Of a stretch of 64,000 bases of DNA, positions 55,308 to 63,919 are shown piece by piece. A program made the position numbers and the translations under genes. The stretch spans positions 62,001 through 126,000 of the forward strand of contig NZ_JAQWGS010000027.1 of assembly GCF_029238095.1 (NCBI RefSeq). The letters run 5' to 3'. The notes below the pieces were generated by a model that worked only from the letters and a program-made list of their open reading frames with translations, was not told the origin of the DNA and made no database searches. Source of the DNA: Lacinutrix sp. GTDB lineage: Bacteria > Bacteroidota > Bacteroidia > Flavobacteriales > Flavobacteriaceae. Every line of letters starts with the position of its first letter. Positions within the stretch are counted from its first letter, which is position 1.

Positions 55308-56771
55308 TTATTTCTGTAATTGCTTTAGTAACGTTTCTAATATTTTAAAATCATCAAAATCTGAACGTTCTCCATTTACTTCTTGATAGGTTTCATGACC
55401 TTTTCCAGCAATTAAAATAATATCACCAGTATTTGCCAATTGACATGCTGTTTTTATAGCTTGTTTTCTATCTGCAATGGACATTGTTTTCTTAAAATTT
55501 TGAGGTTCTACACCTTTTTCAATAGCTTCAATTATTATTTCTGGCTGTTCAGTTCTTGGGTTATCACTAGTAAAAATAGCCTTAGTACTTAATGCTGAAG
55601 CAATATGTCCCATTTTAGGCCTCTTAGTAATATCTCTGTCTCCTCCACAACCTACAACAGTAATAAGTTCTTCATTACTTGTTCGAATACTATTTATGGT
55701 TTCTAATACATTTTTTAAAGCATCTGGTGTGTGCGCATAATCTACAATAGCAGTAATTTTTGATTCAGAAATTAAATATTGAAATCTCCCACTTACACTT
55801 TCTAATGCGCTTATTAATCGAAGAATTTCGGTTTTTTCAAGACCTAATAATTCTGCAGTGGCGTAAATAGCCAATACATTTGAGGCATTAAAACCTCCTA
55901 TTAATTTTGTCCAAACTTCACTACCATTAACTTTTAGTAACATCCCACTAAACGAATGTTCTAGAATTTGCGCGGTGTAATCAGCGTAATTTTTTAATCC
56001 GTATTTGTATTGCTTTGCTTTTGTATTTTGAAGCATAATCGCTCCATTTTTATCATCGGCATTGGTTAATGCAAAAGCGTTTTTACCAAGATTATCAAAA
56101 AAAGACTTTTTAACATCGCGATAATCTGCAAACGTATCATGATAATCTAAATGATCGTGAGTTAAATTTGTAAAAATGCCTCCTTTAAACTCTAAACCTT
56201 CGGTTCTTTTTTGATGAATACCATGAGAACTCACTTCCATAAAGCAGAATTCTACTCCTTCGTCATTCATTTGCTTTAAATAGCGATTTATTGTTAAAGA
56301 ATCTGGTGTAGTATGTGTTGCTTTATAATCTTGATTGTTAACTTTTATTACCACTGTAGACAATAAACCCACTTTATATCCAGCATTTTTAAAGAGCTGA
56401 AATAATAAAGTTGCAATGGTTGTTTTTCCATTAGTTCCTGTTACACCAACAAGCTTTAAATTTGCTGAAGGATTTCCATAAAAATTAGAGGCCATTATTG
56501 CTAAAGCCGAACTAGAGTTTTCTACTTTAATATAACTAACACCTTCGTTTTTTTCTTCTGGTAAATTTTCACAAACCACAACAATAGCACCTTGCTCTAT
56601 TGCTTTTTCTATATAATCATGACCATCTGCAAGACTTCCTTTTATAGCTACAAACAAATCATTTTCAACAATATCGCGCGAGTTAAATTGAATGGCATTT
56701 ATAGACACGTTTGTAGTGCCAACAACTGCATTGATAGTTACTTTGTACAATATGTCTTTTAATACTATCAC
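55308..56771 (-). CDS. murE: UDP-MurNAc-tripeptide synthetase MurE (meso-diaminopimelate type)
   Basis: MurE adds the third residue of the peptide stem. The 487-residue protein has the ATP loop GVTGTNGKTTIAT, THDHLDYHDTF and IVDYAHTPDAL. The substrate motif is DNPR (in TSDNPRTEQPE), which marks meso-diaminopimelate ligases, so the wall should be of the mDAP type. It overlaps ftsI by four bases. Confidence 0.96.
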   Translation of the reverse strand: MIVLKDILYKVTINAVVGTTNVSINAIQFNSRDIVENDLFVAIKGSLADGHDYIEKAIEQGAIVVVCENLPEEKNEGVSYIKVENSSSALAIMASNFYGNPSANLKLVGVTGTNGKTTIATLLFQLFKNAGYKVGLLSTVVIKVNNQDYKATHTTPDSLTINRYLKQMNDEGVEFCFMEVSSHGIHQKRTEGLEFKGGIFTNLTHDHLDYHDTFADYRDVKKSFFDNLGKNAFALTNADDKNGAIMLQNTKAKQYKYGLKNYADYTAQILEHSFSGMLLKVNGSEVWTKLIGGFNASNVLAIYATAELLGLEKTEILRLISALESVSGRFQYLISESKITAIVDYAHTPDALKNVLETINSIRTSNEELITVVGCGGDRDITKRPKMGHIASALSTKAIFTSDNPRTEQPEIIIEAIEKGVEPQNFKKTMSIADRKQAIKTACQLANTGDIILIAGKGHETYQEVNGERSDFDDFKILETLLKQLQK

Positions 56772-58771
56772 GATAATTCTAAAACTATGGTTTGATTTTT
56801 CTTTACTTTTTGTCCCTTTGGTATAGACTGTTTTTTCACAGTTCCGTTGCCATTCATTTTTACTTTAAGCCCTAAATTTTCGCACAAAGCCATAGCATCC
56901 ATTATTGGCAAACCAATAACACTTGGCATGATGGTTAAATAAGTATTTGCTGTATCGTAATACTGCTGAAACTCATTTTCTATTGATGCATTTTTTACCT
57001 CTAGAGACTCTACTTCATCAATTATTGGTGTATCTGTAAAAATCTTTTGAGCTATACGTTTAAAAACAGGACCAGTAACATCTGCGCCATAATAACCAAC
57101 CTTTGTACTTGGTTTGTGAATAACCACAATACATGAATATTTAGGGTTTTCTACTGGAAAATAACCTGCAAAAGAAGAGATATATTTCCTGTCTTTTAAC
57201 CATTTCTCGTTATTTGCATAATCTGTTCTTGCAGTTCCTGTTTTTCCAGCCATTGAAAAATATTTAGAATACATGCCTTTTCCTGTACCACGCTCTACTA
57301 CATTCTCTAATAGTTTTTGTGCTTTTTTTATGGTTTCATCTGATGCAATTTTTTTTACACGAATCTCTTTATCGAAGGTTTCAATTTCACGATCTAATTC
57401 TTTTACTTGACGTAAAAAACGTGGCTTCAGCATTTCGCCATTATTAGCAACTGCGTTATAAAACGTTAAAGTTTGCAATGGTGTTAACTGCAGATTATAA
57501 CCGTAAGCGATAGATGGCAACGCGTTTTTACTCCATATTTTATCTCCAGGTTGCGGTATTACTGGATCACCTTCTCCAACAATTGGTAGATTTAAATTCT
57601 CATGCAGTTTCCATGACTTTAATCTGTTTATAAACTTTTTAGGCTGCTTTGAGTAGTGCTCATCTATAATTGTTGCTAATCCTACATTTGAAGATTTTTC
57701 GAATGCCGTTCCTGCCGAAATTTTTCCATAACCTCTGGTATCGTTAATACTTCTTCCATAAAAACGCTTAGAACCATTTCCAGCATCTATTATTGTTGAT
57801 GTATCGATTACTTTATCTTCTAAAGCCACCATCATGGCCATTAATTTAAAAGTAGAACCAGGTTCATGAGACTCCCAAACCGCATAGTTTCTTTTTTCGT
57901 AATATTTACCAGATTTAGATTTACCTAAGTTTGAAATTGCTCTTATTTCTCCAGTTTTTACTTCCATGACTACAACACAACCATGTTCTGCATCGTACTT
58001 TTCTAATTGCTCTAATAGTGAATGGTGTGCTATGTCTTGAATATTTACATCTATAGTTGTATAAACATCGTAACCGTCTTGAGGCTCCACTTCATTATTA
58101 TCACTTATTGGTTTCCATTGGCCTTTGCCTATTTTTTGCTTCATTCGGTGACCATCTTTCCCTTTTAAATATTTTTCACCAAAGGCACCATCTAAACCTG
58201 CTCTTGTTATATTACCTTGTTCGTCTGTTCGCTCATAACCTATGGTTCTCATAGAAATTCCTCCCATTGGATGCTCACGTTTTGTTGTTTGCTCGACTAT
58301 TAATCCGCCTTTATAGGCACCTAATTTTAATAATGGAAAATCTCGCAATCTTAAATACTCTGAATAGCCAATATCTCGTGCTAACAAATAATATCGGTTT
58401 TGTTTTGCGCGTGCTTTTCTTAAATTTTCCTTGTAATAACTAACCGATTTGCCTGAATATTTAGATAATGAATCGCACAAAGGACCTAACTGTTCTTGCC
58501 AAAGCTTATCCTTAGGTGTTTTTGTATCTATTCTTATATCGTACTTGGGTATTGAGGTTGCCAACAAATTCCCGTTAACTGAGTATACATTACCTCTATT
58601 TGCAGGTATAGGTCTATCTTCAATGGTTCGCTCTTCAGCTAATTTTCGGTACTTATCACCATTTACGTATTGAATGGTTAATAATTTTACAACCACAGCA
58701 ATGCCGAAGATGAACATACATCCAGCTACAAAATACAATCGGTTTAATATGTTCGTCTCGTTTGCTGCCAC
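56768..58771 (-). CDS. ftsI: Septal transpeptidase FtsI (PBP3-like) with C-terminal PASTA domain
   Basis: FtsI crosslinks septal peptidoglycan. The 667-residue protein has one N-terminal membrane segment (about 12-33), a dimerisation domain (about 50-230), and a transpeptidase domain with nucleophile S306 (STFK), SSN at 360-362 and KTG at 510-512. The last 55 residues form one PASTA domain, as in SpoVD-like and other Bacteroidota FtsI. It follows ftsL after six bases. Confidence 0.96.
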   Translation of the reverse strand: MAANETNILNRLYFVAGCMFIFGIAVVVKLLTIQYVNGDKYRKLAEERTIEDRPIPANRGNVYSVNGNLLATSIPKYDIRIDTKTPKDKLWQEQLGPLCDSLSKYSGKSVSYYKENLRKARAKQNRYYLLARDIGYSEYLRLRDFPLLKLGAYKGGLIVEQTTKREHPMGGISMRTIGYERTDEQGNITRAGLDGAFGEKYLKGKDGHRMKQKIGKGQWKPISDNNEVEPQDGYDVYTTIDVNIQDIAHHSLLEQLEKYDAEHGCVVVMEVKTGEIRAISNLGKSKSGKYYEKRNYAVWESHEPGSTFKLMAMMVALEDKVIDTSTIIDAGNGSKRFYGRSINDTRGYGKISAGTAFEKSSNVGLATIIDEHYSKQPKKFINRLKSWKLHENLNLPIVGEGDPVIPQPGDKIWSKNALPSIAYGYNLQLTPLQTLTFYNAVANNGEMLKPRFLRQVKELDREIETFDKEIRVKKIASDETIKKAQKLLENVVERGTGKGMYSKYFSMAGKTGTARTDYANNEKWLKDRKYISSFAGYFPVENPKYSCIVVIHKPSTKVGYYGADVTGPVFKRIAQKIFTDTPIIDEVESLEVKNASIENEFQQYYDTANTYLTIMPSVIGLPIMDAMALCENLGLKVKMNGNGTVKKQSIPKGQKVKKNQTIVLELS

Positions 58772-58777
58772 GATAAC

Positions 58778-59101
58778 CTAATCTTGATTTTTTTGTTTAA
58801 CCTTTATTTTTATTGGCGGAACTTCGGAGGTTTTTAAGCCTTTTTCTTTCATTTTTAGAGAAATTGCAGATTCTTTTTTCAACTCCATCAATCGTCCTCT
58901 ACCATCTATAAATGCAGAGCGCAACTCCTTTGCTTCGTTGCTTAATCGCGCTATTTCGTAAACCTTTTTATCTGCACTGTGCGAACTTGCAATCATTACT
59001 ATAGCTAATACAGAAATAAAGAGAATCATCCTCCAATTCTTAAAAGAGTCGTCACTTACTAAAAACGTACCTCTTAATATGCTATAGATGTTTTTTTTCA
59101 T
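58778..59101 (-). CDS. ftsL: FtsL-like cell division protein
   Basis: A 107-residue bitopic protein with a membrane segment at about 25-42 and a short coiled-coil (about 46-90). This size and position between rsmH and ftsI define FtsL in dcw clusters; sequence similarity is weak. Its tail (PPIKIKVKQKNQD) is basic. Confidence 0.85.
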   Translation of the reverse strand: MKKNIYSILRGTFLVSDDSFKNWRMILFISVLAIVMIASSHSADKKVYEIARLSNEAKELRSAFIDGRGRLMELKKESAISLKMKEKGLKTSEVPPIKIKVKQKNQD

Positions 59102-59187
59102 TAATTTAATTTTGTTCCACTCAATCTTTTAATTACTTCTCAATACAATTTGCTCATACTTTACAAACCACTAAAAACAACGTTACT

Positions 59188-60084
59188 TTATATTTTTTGG
59201 GCAATACGAAGCTTTGCACTTCTTGATCTGTTGTTTATTTTTATTTCTTTTGCAGAAGGAATAATTAACTTTCCAACCTTTTTAAATGGCACTTCAAAAT
59301 TGCCAAAGACATCGCGCTCTGGCTCTCCTTCAAACAATCCATTTCTTATAAATCGTTTTACTAATCTATCCTCTAATGAGTGATAACTGATTAAGCTTAA
59401 TCGTCCGTGAGACTTTAAAATCTGTGGTGTTTGCTCTAAAAACTCTTTTAAAGCTGCTATTTCTTGATTCACCTCAATACGAATAGCCTGATATATTTGA
59501 GCTAAAATTTTATTTTCATGCTTTGGAGATAAAAATTTCTTCAAAACAGTTTTAAGCTGATCACTAGTTTTTATTTCTTCATCTTTACGAGACTCTACAA
59601 TTAGCTTTGCCATTGCTGGAGCTGCACGCAACTCTCCATATTGTAACAATACTTGTTTTATTTGCGCTTCATCATATTCGTTAATAACATGAAAAGCAGA
59701 TAATTGACTTTTTTGATTCATTCTCATGTCTAAATCAGCTTCGAAGCGTGTTGAAAATCCACGTTCTGCAACATCAAATTGATGAGACGACACTCCAAAA
59801 TCTGCCAAAATACCATCTACCTCTTTTACACCATGAAACCTTAAAAAGCGTTTTATAAATCTAAAGTTCTCATGTATAAGTGTAAACCTAGAATCGTTTA
59901 TTGAATTATTAAGCGCATCTGCATCTTGATCGAAAGCATATAATTGTCCGGTTTCACCAAGACGACTTAATATTTCTTTACTATGTCCTCCACCACCAAA
60001 AGTGACGTCTACATAAACACCATCTGGTTTAATATTTAAACCATCTACGGTTTCTGTTAATAATACAGGATTATGATACTCCAT
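59188..60084 (-). CDS. rsmH: 16S rRNA (cytosine-1402-N4)-methyltransferase
   Basis: RsmH methylates C1402 of 16S rRNA. From ATG 60084 (MEYHNPVLLTETVDGL) the protein has 298 residues. VDVTFGGGGHSKEIL binds SAM, and ADFGVSSHQFDVAERGFS and SYHSLEDRLVKRF are signatures. An ATG four codons upstream is also possible. It overlaps the end of mraZ. Confidence 0.96.
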   Translation of the reverse strand: MEYHNPVLLTETVDGLNIKPDGVYVDVTFGGGGHSKEILSRLGETGQLYAFDQDADALNNSINDSRFTLIHENFRFIKRFLRFHGVKEVDGILADFGVSSHQFDVAERGFSTRFEADLDMRMNQKSQLSAFHVINEYDEAQIKQVLLQYGELRAAPAMAKLIVESRKDEEIKTSDQLKTVLKKFLSPKHENKILAQIYQAIRIEVNQEIAALKEFLEQTPQILKSHGRLSLISYHSLEDRLVKRFIRNGLFEGEPERDVFGNFEVPFKKVGKLIIPSAKEIKINNRSRSAKLRIAQKI

Positions 60085-60541
60085 CACTATCTTCATCTTG
60101 TCCCATAACTTCCTCTGCTAAATCTGCAAAATCTACAGTCGCATTATCTATGGCTTGTTCGTACTTATCTTTATCCCAAATTTCAACAATATTAATTGCT
60201 GAAGACACCACAACATTTTTTGAAATACTTGCAAAAACCGTTAAATCTTTTGGTATTAATAATCTCCCATTTGTATCTACATCAATCATTTTTACTCCTG
60301 CTGTAAATCTGCGAATGAAATCGTTATTTTTTTTCTTAAAACGATTAAGAGTATTTACTTTTCTCATTAAGATTTCCCATTCTGCCATTGGATACAATTC
60401 TAAACAAGGCTGAAAAACCGCACGCTTTAAAACAAAACCATTTTGCAACACAGGAGCCAATTGCTTTTTAAGCGCAGCTGGAAGCATAAGCCTTCCTTTG
60501 GCATCTGCTTTACATTCGTATGTTCCTATTAATGAGTTCAA
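60071..60541 (-). CDS. mraZ: Transcriptional regulator MraZ
   Basis: MraZ is a SpoVT/AbrB-like DNA-binding protein that controls the dcw operon. The 156-residue protein has two swapped-hairpin repeats, each with the DxxxR motif: CKADAKGRLMLPAALKK (about 11-27) and DVDTNGRLLIPKDL (about 88-101). It is first in the cluster and should bind the repeats at 60591-60620. Confidence 0.96.
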   Translation of the reverse strand: MNSLIGTYECKADAKGRLMLPAALKKQLAPVLQNGFVLKRAVFQPCLELYPMAEWEILMRKVNTLNRFKKKNNDFIRRFTAGVKMIDVDTNGRLLIPKDLTVFASISKNVVVSSAINIVEIWDKDKYEQAIDNATVDFADLAEEVMGQDEDSDGVS

Positions 60542-60573
60542 TGTGTGATTTTTATCTTAAAACGATTAAGATT

Positions 60574-60620
60574 CAAATATATTGAAAATTTTACCACATT
60601 TTACCACATTTTACCACATT
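60574..60620 (-). promoter_or_regulatory. Promoter of the dcw cluster with three 10-bp repeats (probable MraZ operator)
   Basis: A -7 box TATATTTG lies on the minus strand at 60574-60581, 33 bases before mraZ. Directly upstream, TTACCACATT occurs three times without gap (60591-60620), which on the coding strand reads AATGTGGTAA in tandem. MraZ boxes in other bacteria are short G-rich direct repeats with a 10-bp period, so this fits. The repeats cover the -33 region, as expected for repression. Confidence 0.75.
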
Positions 60621-60803
60621 GTTGATAAATAATTACTATAAATCAATTTTTACAGTGTTTACAAATAAGGTAAATAGGTCTAAATACATGGTTTTTAGAA
60701 GGTTAAAAGCTATAAAGAATAGTAATGAACACCTGTTAACATGTGGTGGTTGATTGTTTTGTGAAGTATCTTTATTATTCTATATTTTTATATTTGAAAT
60801 ACC

Positions 60804-60811
60804 TATATTTG
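60804..60811 (+). promoter_or_regulatory. -7 promoter element TATATTTG for the hydrolase
   Basis: An exact TAnnTTTG match, 26 bases before the ATG. A near copy (TATATTTG at 60789-60796) precedes it. Confidence 0.55.
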
Positions 60812-60837
60812 CTTTTATAGAATGACTAAAAAAACCA

Positions 60838-61602
60838 ATGTCGCACACACTTATAACAGAAGGAAAGTACAACTATATTGAAGCTGGAGAAGGCACACCA
60901 ATTATTGTTTTACATGGATTAATGGGTGGATTAAGCAACTTTGATGCTGTAATAAACCGTTTTAGTAAAGAAGGTTATAAGGTAATTATCCCACAATTAC
61001 CTGTGTATTCTATGTCTCTTATAAAAACAAATGTAAAATCGTTTTCTAAATACTTATATGAGTTTATAGAATTTAAAGGATTTGATGATGTTATTTTACT
61101 TGGCAACTCTCTTGGTGGACACATAGGTCTTTATTTTACAAAATTAAATCCTGAAAAAGTAAAAGCTTTAATTATAACTGGCAGTTCTGGTTTATACGAA
61201 AGCGCAATGGGTGGAGGTTACACAAAACGCAGTGATTATGAAGTGATTAAGAAAAAAGCACAAGATGTTTTTTACGATCCTGCTGTAGCCACTAAAGACA
61301 TTGTAGATGAAGTTTACGAAACTGTAAATGACAGAAATAAATTAATTAAAACTTTAGCAATTGCTAAAAGTGCCATTAGACATAACATGGCAAAAGATTT
61401 ACCTAAAATGACTACTCCAACATGTATTATTTGGGGAAAAAATGATGGTGTCACTCCTCCTGAAGTTGCAGACGAGTTTCATAGACTATTACCAGATTCA
61501 AATTTATTTTGGATAGACAAATGTGGTCATGCTCCAATGATGGAACATCCTGAAAAATTTAATATTATTCTTGGAGATTGGCTTAAGAGTCGTAAGCTTT
61601 AA
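60838..61602 (+). CDS. Alpha/beta hydrolase
   Basis: The 254-residue protein has the hydrolase fold with nucleophile motif GNSLGGH (Ser about 97), oxyanion HGLMGG (about 26-31), Asp in WGKNDGVTPPE and His in KCGHAPMMEHPE near the end. Substrate unknown. No signal peptide. It is divergent from the dcw cluster and precedes ysxC. Confidence 0.9.
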   Translation: MSHTLITEGKYNYIEAGEGTPIIVLHGLMGGLSNFDAVINRFSKEGYKVIIPQLPVYSMSLIKTNVKSFSKYLYEFIEFKGFDDVILLGNSLGGHIGLYFTKLNPEKVKALIITGSSGLYESAMGGGYTKRSDYEVIKKKAQDVFYDPAVATKDIVDEVYETVNDRNKLIKTLAIAKSAIRHNMAKDLPKMTTPTCIIWGKNDGVTPPEVADEFHRLLPDSNLFWIDKCGHAPMMEHPEKFNIILGDWLKSRKL

Positions 61603-61681
61603 CAACAAGTACCTCTCCTAATATAATTTGTAAACTTTTTTCTGCTATTAACTTTAGACTTTGGCTTTTAGCAACTTACTC

Positions 61682-61713
61682 TTTGGTTACTTGAACAGAT
61701 GTCTTTACCTTTG
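61682..61713 (+). promoter_or_regulatory. Complete -33/-7 promoter for ysxC
   Basis: TTTG (61682-61685), 20 bases, TACCTTTG (61706-61713). It lies inside a longer reading of ysxC from 61661, which is therefore rejected. A hairpin TTTCCG-TTTTCA-CGGAAA (61740-61757) sits in the leader. Confidence 0.7.
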
Positions 61714-61765
61714 CAACTTTCTATTAATTAAAAAAACATTTCCGTTTTCACGGAAACACTCCACG

Positions 61766-62374
61766 ATGAATATAAAATCTGCTGAATTTGTAATGAGTAA
61801 TTCTGATGTAGCAAAATGCCCAAAAGATAGACTTCCAGAATATGCTTTTATTGGCAGAAGTAATGTTGGCAAATCATCTCTTATTAACATGCTAACTAGT
61901 AGAAAAAGTTTAGCTAAAACCTCTGGAAGACCAGGAAAAACGCAACTTATAAACCATTTTCTTATAAATAAAGATTGGTACTTGGTAGATTTACCTGGTT
62001 ATGGTTATGCTAAAGTTTCAAAGAGTACAAAAAAAGTATTCCAAAAATTTATAACTAAATATTTTGAAGAACGTGAACAAATGATTTGTGCTTTTGTACT
62101 AGTAGATATTCGTCACGAACCACAGCCTATAGATTTAGAATTTATGCAATATTTAGGCGAAGGTGGCATTCCGTTTTGTGTGATTTTCACCAAAGCAGAT
62201 AAGCTAAAACCAAAAGCCATAGACAAGCATGTAGAAGATTATAAAAATATTATGCTGGAAACTTGGGAGTCTATGCCACAACATTTTATAACGTCGAGTT
62301 CTAAAGATATAGGTAAAGATGAAGTGCTTGGGTTTATTGGTGAATTGAATGATGGAATGGAGAAAAGCATCTAA
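61766..62374 (+). CDS. ysxC: Ribosome biogenesis GTPase YsxC/EngB
   Basis: This TrmE-Era-EngA-like GTPase acts in 50S subunit assembly. From ATG 61766 the protein has 202 residues. G1 is IGRSNVGKSSL, G3 is DLPGYG, G4 is TKADK and G5 is near SSKD. The upstream reading of 35 extra residues covers a promoter and is rejected. The next gene starts three bases after its stop. Confidence 0.96.
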   Translation: MNIKSAEFVMSNSDVAKCPKDRLPEYAFIGRSNVGKSSLINMLTSRKSLAKTSGRPGKTQLINHFLINKDWYLVDLPGYGYAKVSKSTKKVFQKFITKYFEEREQMICAFVLVDIRHEPQPIDLEFMQYLGEGGIPFCVIFTKADKLKPKAIDKHVEDYKNIMLETWESMPQHFITSSSKDIGKDEVLGFIGELNDGMEKSI

Positions 62375-62377
62375 AAA

Positions 62378-63046
62378 TTGAAAAAAAGTGTAGCCATAAT
62401 ATTCTTTATGTTTTTGACATTCTTTACTTATGGTCAAGAAACTATTTATATTGACGAAAAAGGAGATACAATTAGTAAAAAAGTCTATGTCGAAAAATGG
62501 AGGAATAACGATTTACTATCAAGCTCATGGCATCATAAAGATAAAAAAGGCAAAAACTATGTCACATTAAGAAACCTTTATTTAAAAGGCAGGTATGACT
62601 ACAAAAATATAAAAAGCAAACTAGAAGAAATATCACATATCAAAATTCCTGACTCAGTAATATTATTGATTGAGTATAATTATAAAGATGACCTCTGCTC
62701 ATCTAGGAGAGATAATAATTGGAATTATTCTGAAGTTAGTGAGAGAAAAAAATTTACAAATCCGATGCGGAAAAAATTATCTAAGAAAAACATTTTTTTA
62801 ATCTCTTTATTTGAATCTGGAATGACAATAAAAAACAAACCTAAGAACAAGCGTGAGTATTTTTTTATTGATAAAAACAATTTCTTCAGAGAAAAAATAT
62901 TTATTAGCCCAACATTATGTGGTTCATTTGCACTACTAAAAACAAATGGAGAATGTGTTATTAGAAATGGAGAATACAGAGCAGACTCTATGGCAGAGCT
63001 TCTTAAAGCTGAGTTTTGGAAACTTTTTTTTGAAAAAGAGGAATAG
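62378..63046 (+). CDS. Secreted protein of unknown function
   Basis: I do not recognise this 222-residue protein. It starts at TTG 62378 with a signal peptide (KKSVAIIFFMFLTFFTYGQ), so it is exported. The body is rich in Lys, Asn and aromatic residues and has two Cys far apart. It lies three bases after ysxC and ten before an RluA-type gene, so it shares their transcript, but its function need not be related. The sequence is more AT-rich than its neighbours. Confidence 0.7.
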   Translation: MKKSVAIIFFMFLTFFTYGQETIYIDEKGDTISKKVYVEKWRNNDLLSSSWHHKDKKGKNYVTLRNLYLKGRYDYKNIKSKLEEISHIKIPDSVILLIEYNYKDDLCSSRRDNNWNYSEVSERKKFTNPMRKKLSKKNIFLISLFESGMTIKNKPKNKREYFFIDKNNFFREKIFISPTLCGSFALLKTNGECVIRNGEYRADSMAELLKAEFWKLFFEKEE

Positions 63047-63055
63047 TTAACCAAA

Positions 63056-63919
63056 ATGCATCAAAAACAAGTTCACATTGTTTCTAAGTTAGAAAAACCT
63101 ATAAGACTTCAAGAATACGGTGTTGGCCTATTTGAGTTGGTTTATACCAAATCTGCCTTAAAAAAAGCATTAAAAAAAGATTACATTACTGTAAATGGTG
63201 TTCATGCAACATCAGCTACTTACATAAATGGAGGAGAAACTATTTGTTTATGTGTTCCAGAAGATGGTAACCCAAAAACCAAACTAAAATTAAAGCTAAA
63301 CGTATTATTTGACGACGATTATTTGGCAGTCATCTACAAACCAGCAGGCGTTTTAGTAAGCGGAAATAGCTTTAAAACTATTGCAAATGCTTTACCTCAA
63401 AACCTAAAAAGGAGTACGCTTCCAGATGCTACAATACCTCAACCAGTTCACAGATTAGATTATCCTACAACTGGCTTATTATTAATAGGAAAAACAAATA
63501 ATAGTATTCGAGAATTAAACAACCTTTTTGAAAACAAAAAAATCAAAAAAACCTATTACGCTATTACCATTGGAGACATGGCACCTAAAGGAAATATAAC
63601 TTCTAGTATTGATGGTAAACAGGCTCAATCTAACTTTACGGTAAAAGCAAGTGTTACATCGAAAAGGTTTAGTAAACTTAATTTAGTAAAGTTGAAACCT
63701 AAAACTGGGAGAAAACACCAATTAAGAAAACATTTATTAAGTATTGGAACACCAATTTTAGGAGATAAAGACTACGGAATAGAGCCTTATATATTAAAAG
63801 GCAAAGGCTTGTATTTACATGCTTATGCTTTAAATTTCGTGCATCCTTTTACAAAAGACAAAGTGTCTTTTAAAGATGAATTACCCAATAAGTTTAAAAA
63901 GATATTTGAAGGAAAATAA
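63056..63919 (+). CDS. RluA-family RNA pseudouridine synthase
   Basis: The 287-residue protein has an N-terminal S4-like RNA-binding part (about 20-80, LKKALKKDYITVNGVHATS) and a pseudouridine synthase domain with the catalytic Asp in HRLDYPTTG (about 131), plus LKTGR-like LKPKTGRKHQLRKHL. The target uridine is not predictable; RluA, RluC, RluD and TruC share this core. Confidence 0.93.
   Translation: MHQKQVHIVSKLEKPIRLQEYGVGLFELVYTKSALKKALKKDYITVNGVHATSATYINGGETICLCVPEDGNPKTKLKLKLNVLFDDDYLAVIYKPAGVLVSGNSFKTIANALPQNLKRSTLPDATIPQPVHRLDYPTTGLLLIGKTNNSIRELNNLFENKKIKKTYYAITIGDMAPKGNITSSIDGKQAQSNFTVKASVTSKRFSKLNLVKLKPKTGRKHQLRKHLLSIGTPILGDKDYGIEPYILKGKGLYLHAYALNFVHPFTKDKVSFKDELPNKFKKIFEGK

Noticed and set aside
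60591-60620. Three tandem repeats as a minimal CRISPR array
   Set aside because: The repeat unit is 10 bp with no spacers, and no cas genes are nearby. A MraZ operator explains it better.
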